Source of the DNA: Zygnema cylindricum
Lineage: Eukaryota > Streptophyta > Zygnematophyceae > Zygnematales > Zygnemataceae
Direction of reading: 5' to 3'
NCBI GenBank assembly: GCA_037447655.1
Contig: JBBHKE010000254.1
Location: forward strand, 38,662 to 102,661
DNA length: 64,000 nucleotides
Shown here: in pieces, positions 61,956-64,000 of the stretch
How positions within the stretch are numbered: the stretch's first letter is position 1
Layout of the letters: each line of letters begins with the position of its first letter
Notes under the pieces: model-generated
Told to the model about the DNA's origin: nothing
What the model saw: the letters and a program-made list of their open reading frames with translations, nothing else
The model's database searches: none
Program-made: the position numbers and the translations under genes

Positions 61956-62233
61956 CCATAGTTCAAAAGTAGGCGTTTTTATGGTAGGCCTTTGGTCGGC
62001 GCCTTTATCGTAAGTTGTGTTATGTGCTTTTCATGTCATCTTCTTAGATCGCTACTTTTATCATCGACCGTCCGATCGTCCGAATCCGACGGTGTAAATA
62101 ATTTTTTTTGGTCCGAATGTTTTAATTGGTCCGAATAGGTCCGAATACAATATGGGTCTTAAGGTCATATTGTATGTTTTGCATACAGTAGGCATATTGT
62201 ATGGGCCTACTTTCACCTACTTTTGAACTATGG
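61956..62233 (+). mobile_element. 278-bp MITE upstream of heme oxygenase
   Basis: Perfect 18-bp terminal inverted repeats CCATAGTTCAAAAGTAGG / CCTACTTTTGAACTATGG are flanked by tttaca at 61950-61955 and 62234-62239 (6-bp duplication). No coding capacity. It ends about 180 bp from the TATA box of the neighbouring gene. Confidence 0.85.
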
Positions 62234-62411
62234 TTTACACCTACCTATGACACGGTAAACACGATCGGACGGTCAAGATTGTCTCCGTAAAATACGGAGG
62301 TGAATAAGCATCCCTAATAAACGCATCAGGCAATTGCATAATAGAAAAAAAAAAATTAAGAATATAGATGCTTCACAGAGTCAGCAGAACTGTAGAAGAA
62401 TCTGTAGAGAG

Positions 62412-62418
62412 TATAAAA
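62412..62418 (+). promoter_or_regulatory. TATA box of heme oxygenase gene
   Basis: TATAAAA within GAGAGTATAAAAGCC, 93 bp upstream of the ATG. That gives a leader of about 60 bases, normal for a plant gene. Confidence 0.7.
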
Positions 62419-62510
62419 GCCAAGGAGAAGTTTCAATTGCTGTACAAAACGAGCCCAAGCAAGTAATAGAGCTTGAAGAAACCTAAAAGAATTGACAGTG
62501 CACTCTAGGG

Positions 62511-63615
62511 ATGGCAACTTTGAGTAGTTCTTTGGTTCTATCTTGCCCTAAGACTGTTGCAAAAATTGGCTGTCAGGAATTGAAATGTTCTTCCGTACAA
62601 ACTCTTTCTTTTTCTGGAAGAAAGTCATTGAGATTGCAGAGTTTCTTGCTTGGAGAGGCTTTGAAGCAGACAACAGTGAATGGTAGGAGTTATTTAAAGA
62701 AACCTAACGTTGTAAATATCAGAGCAGAAAGTGGAGGTTCAGCATCTGTGACATCTGAAGCATCTGTGACATCTGAAGCGTCTGTGACAACTGAAGAGCC
62801 TCAGAAGAGGAGACCGAGGCCGGGTGAGAACAAAGGTTTCGTGGAGGAAATGAGAATATGTGCCATGAAATTGCACACAAAGTAAGAATTCTGGCTTGTA
62901 TCTTTTGAGTCATGCACTGGACTTTAATAGTATGGCCAGTATATGATTAGTATTGTAAAATTATGGTTAGTTCACCAAGTAGTAGTATAGTAATAATACG
63001 TGAACAATATAGTATTTAGCAATGGTATGGTTGTTCAGTTTTGCTTTTATTCCTTGACAGTGTCCAATGCATATGATTTCAAACACATAATTGAAGAGAA
63101 TGCATTTGTGCACTTGATGAATTGACGCGATTATGTTCCCGCTGATTTAGTTAAGATACCAAATTTTTACATATTAAATAGGAAAATAGGTACCCTAATT
63201 TAACAATGTCTTTTTTTCTGTATGCTCATCAGACACTTGAAATTGCTACTTATTACAGTTTTTGAACTTTTTGTTGTTCTTTTTCTTAACTGACAAAGCC
63301 TAACTGACTTTTTACTGGCTGTCAAAGCTAAGTCTAAGGAAGACCTGTGGCTAGACCCGATTTCTTTTTGAGAGAAACAGGAGAATATGCAATCAAATTG
63401 AGCAGTGTGCTTTTTCTGTATGCTCATTAGACAGTTAAAATTGATTTTTGTTGTCGACCTGGCAGAGATCAGTCTAAGGACGGTGAGAAAGCAGCACAGG
63501 AGAAGCCCTTAGCAAAATGGGAGCCTTCCATTAAAGGATATGTCCAGTTCTTAGTTGATAGTAAGGAGGTTTATGACACAATGGAGGCCATCGTCGAAAA
63601 AGCAGCTCATCCTAT
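62511..63615 (+). CDS. HO1: Heme oxygenase 1-type, plastid (5' part)
   Basis: Breaks heme to biliverdin, CO and iron in plastids, the first step to the phytochrome chromophore. Exon 1 (62511-62881) encodes a Ser/Lys-rich transit peptide of roughly 70 residues (ending near NIRA|ESGG), then three EASVTS-type repeats. These are followed by KNRPRP-like RRPRPGENKGFVEEMRICAMKLHTK with the proximal heme-ligand His (residue ~122). The donor AA|GTAAG joins AG|AGATCAG at 63466; exon 2 (63466-63615) reads DQSKDGEKAAQEKPLAKWEP, then YVQFLVDSKEVYDTMEAIVE and stops at HP-AT|GTGTGAG. The split Lys codon confirms the phase. The remaining exons lie beyond the window; 63616-64000 is intron. The start ATG is the first after the TATA box. 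Confidence 0.93.
62882..63465 (+). other. Heme oxygenase intron 1 with internal duplicate
   Basis: A 584-bp intron. TCTTTTTTTCTGTATGCTCATCAGACA(C/G)TT-type sequence at 63210-63240 recurs at 63409-63438, a small direct repeat about 200 bp apart. Confidence 0.75.
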
Positions 63616-64000
63616 GTGTGAGAAACTTTACATTTTCCATAAAAGCTATTACAGGGGAATTATACGTGCGCTCGAACTGTCATACTGGCACAACAATCAT
63701 GCTAATTGTACAGAAAAGTGTTTTTTTTTGTGAAAAACGTAAAAATATCTGTAAGATCATGCTGATGTCGTTGCTGTCTGTAATAGCGTACGTATAATTA
63801 ACATATTAAAGCTGGTTTATAAATCTCCATGCGCATAGGAATATAAGCAACATAGGCTGAACACTGTTTTCAATTCTCTTTTTGTAAGTAATTGTGACTG
63901 CTTTATGGACTCCCGTCAGGTCTTTAGACTTTTGTTTTCTTGGTTAACGTTAAGTGTTTTTCTGTACACTGTTTCTGTTGTATTCTTTCTTTACCATTTG

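Overview
This window looks like nuclear DNA of a land plant. The evidence is three plant-type, intron-rich genes (nuclear poly(A) polymerase, a PUS1-like tRNA pseudouridine synthase, and a plastid heme oxygenase with a transit peptide), AT-rich introns, and dense plant-type transposable elements. Gene density is low and the introns are long and repeat-filled, which would suit a fern, lycophyte, bryophyte or gymnosperm. I cannot fix the lineage from the sequence alone.

Layout. 1-9449: a decayed Ty3/gypsy element on the minus strand, running off the left edge. It is interrupted by a gag-only Copia-type element (2335-6455, target-site duplication tactc) and by a related solo LTR (6744-7813, duplication gttgt). 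9450-12532: the right part of a large pogo/Tc1-type DNA transposon, followed by a MITE of the same family and two 5S-rRNA-derived fragments. 13549-19138: the tRNA pseudouridine synthase gene on the minus strand. 19.6-22.0 kb: a 357-bp tandem duplication, a hAT-type MITE and a pogo-family MITE. 22768-30639: a second Ty3/gypsy element on the minus strand with both LTRs; one LTR carries a 0.94-kb insertion. 33.3-41.1 kb: a multi-exon plus-strand gene I cannot name. It shows a frameshift and an in-frame TAG, a 515-bp TRIM retrotransposon in one intron and about 2.9 kb of minisatellite and TA-rich sequence in another. 44.9 kb: a short MITE. 47581-52184: poly(A) polymerase on the minus strand. 52807-61417: a pogo-family MITE, a 7.5-kb pogo-type transposon with a broken transposase gene, and another MITE. 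61956-62233: a different MITE. 62511 to the right edge: the 5' part of heme oxygenase on the plus strand.

The host genes have unrelated jobs: tRNA modification, mRNA polyadenylation, and heme breakdown to biliverdin for phytochrome chromophore. I see no operon-like cooperation. The most unusual content is in the mobile elements. These are a TRIM whose LTRs each contain a complete tRNA-like pol III unit, a gag-only Copia element with a perfect half-tRNA primer site and a gag start inside the LTR, a pogo-type family with matching MITEs and repeated GTCGTCGC palindromes, and a pair of 5S-rRNA-derived promoter fragments.
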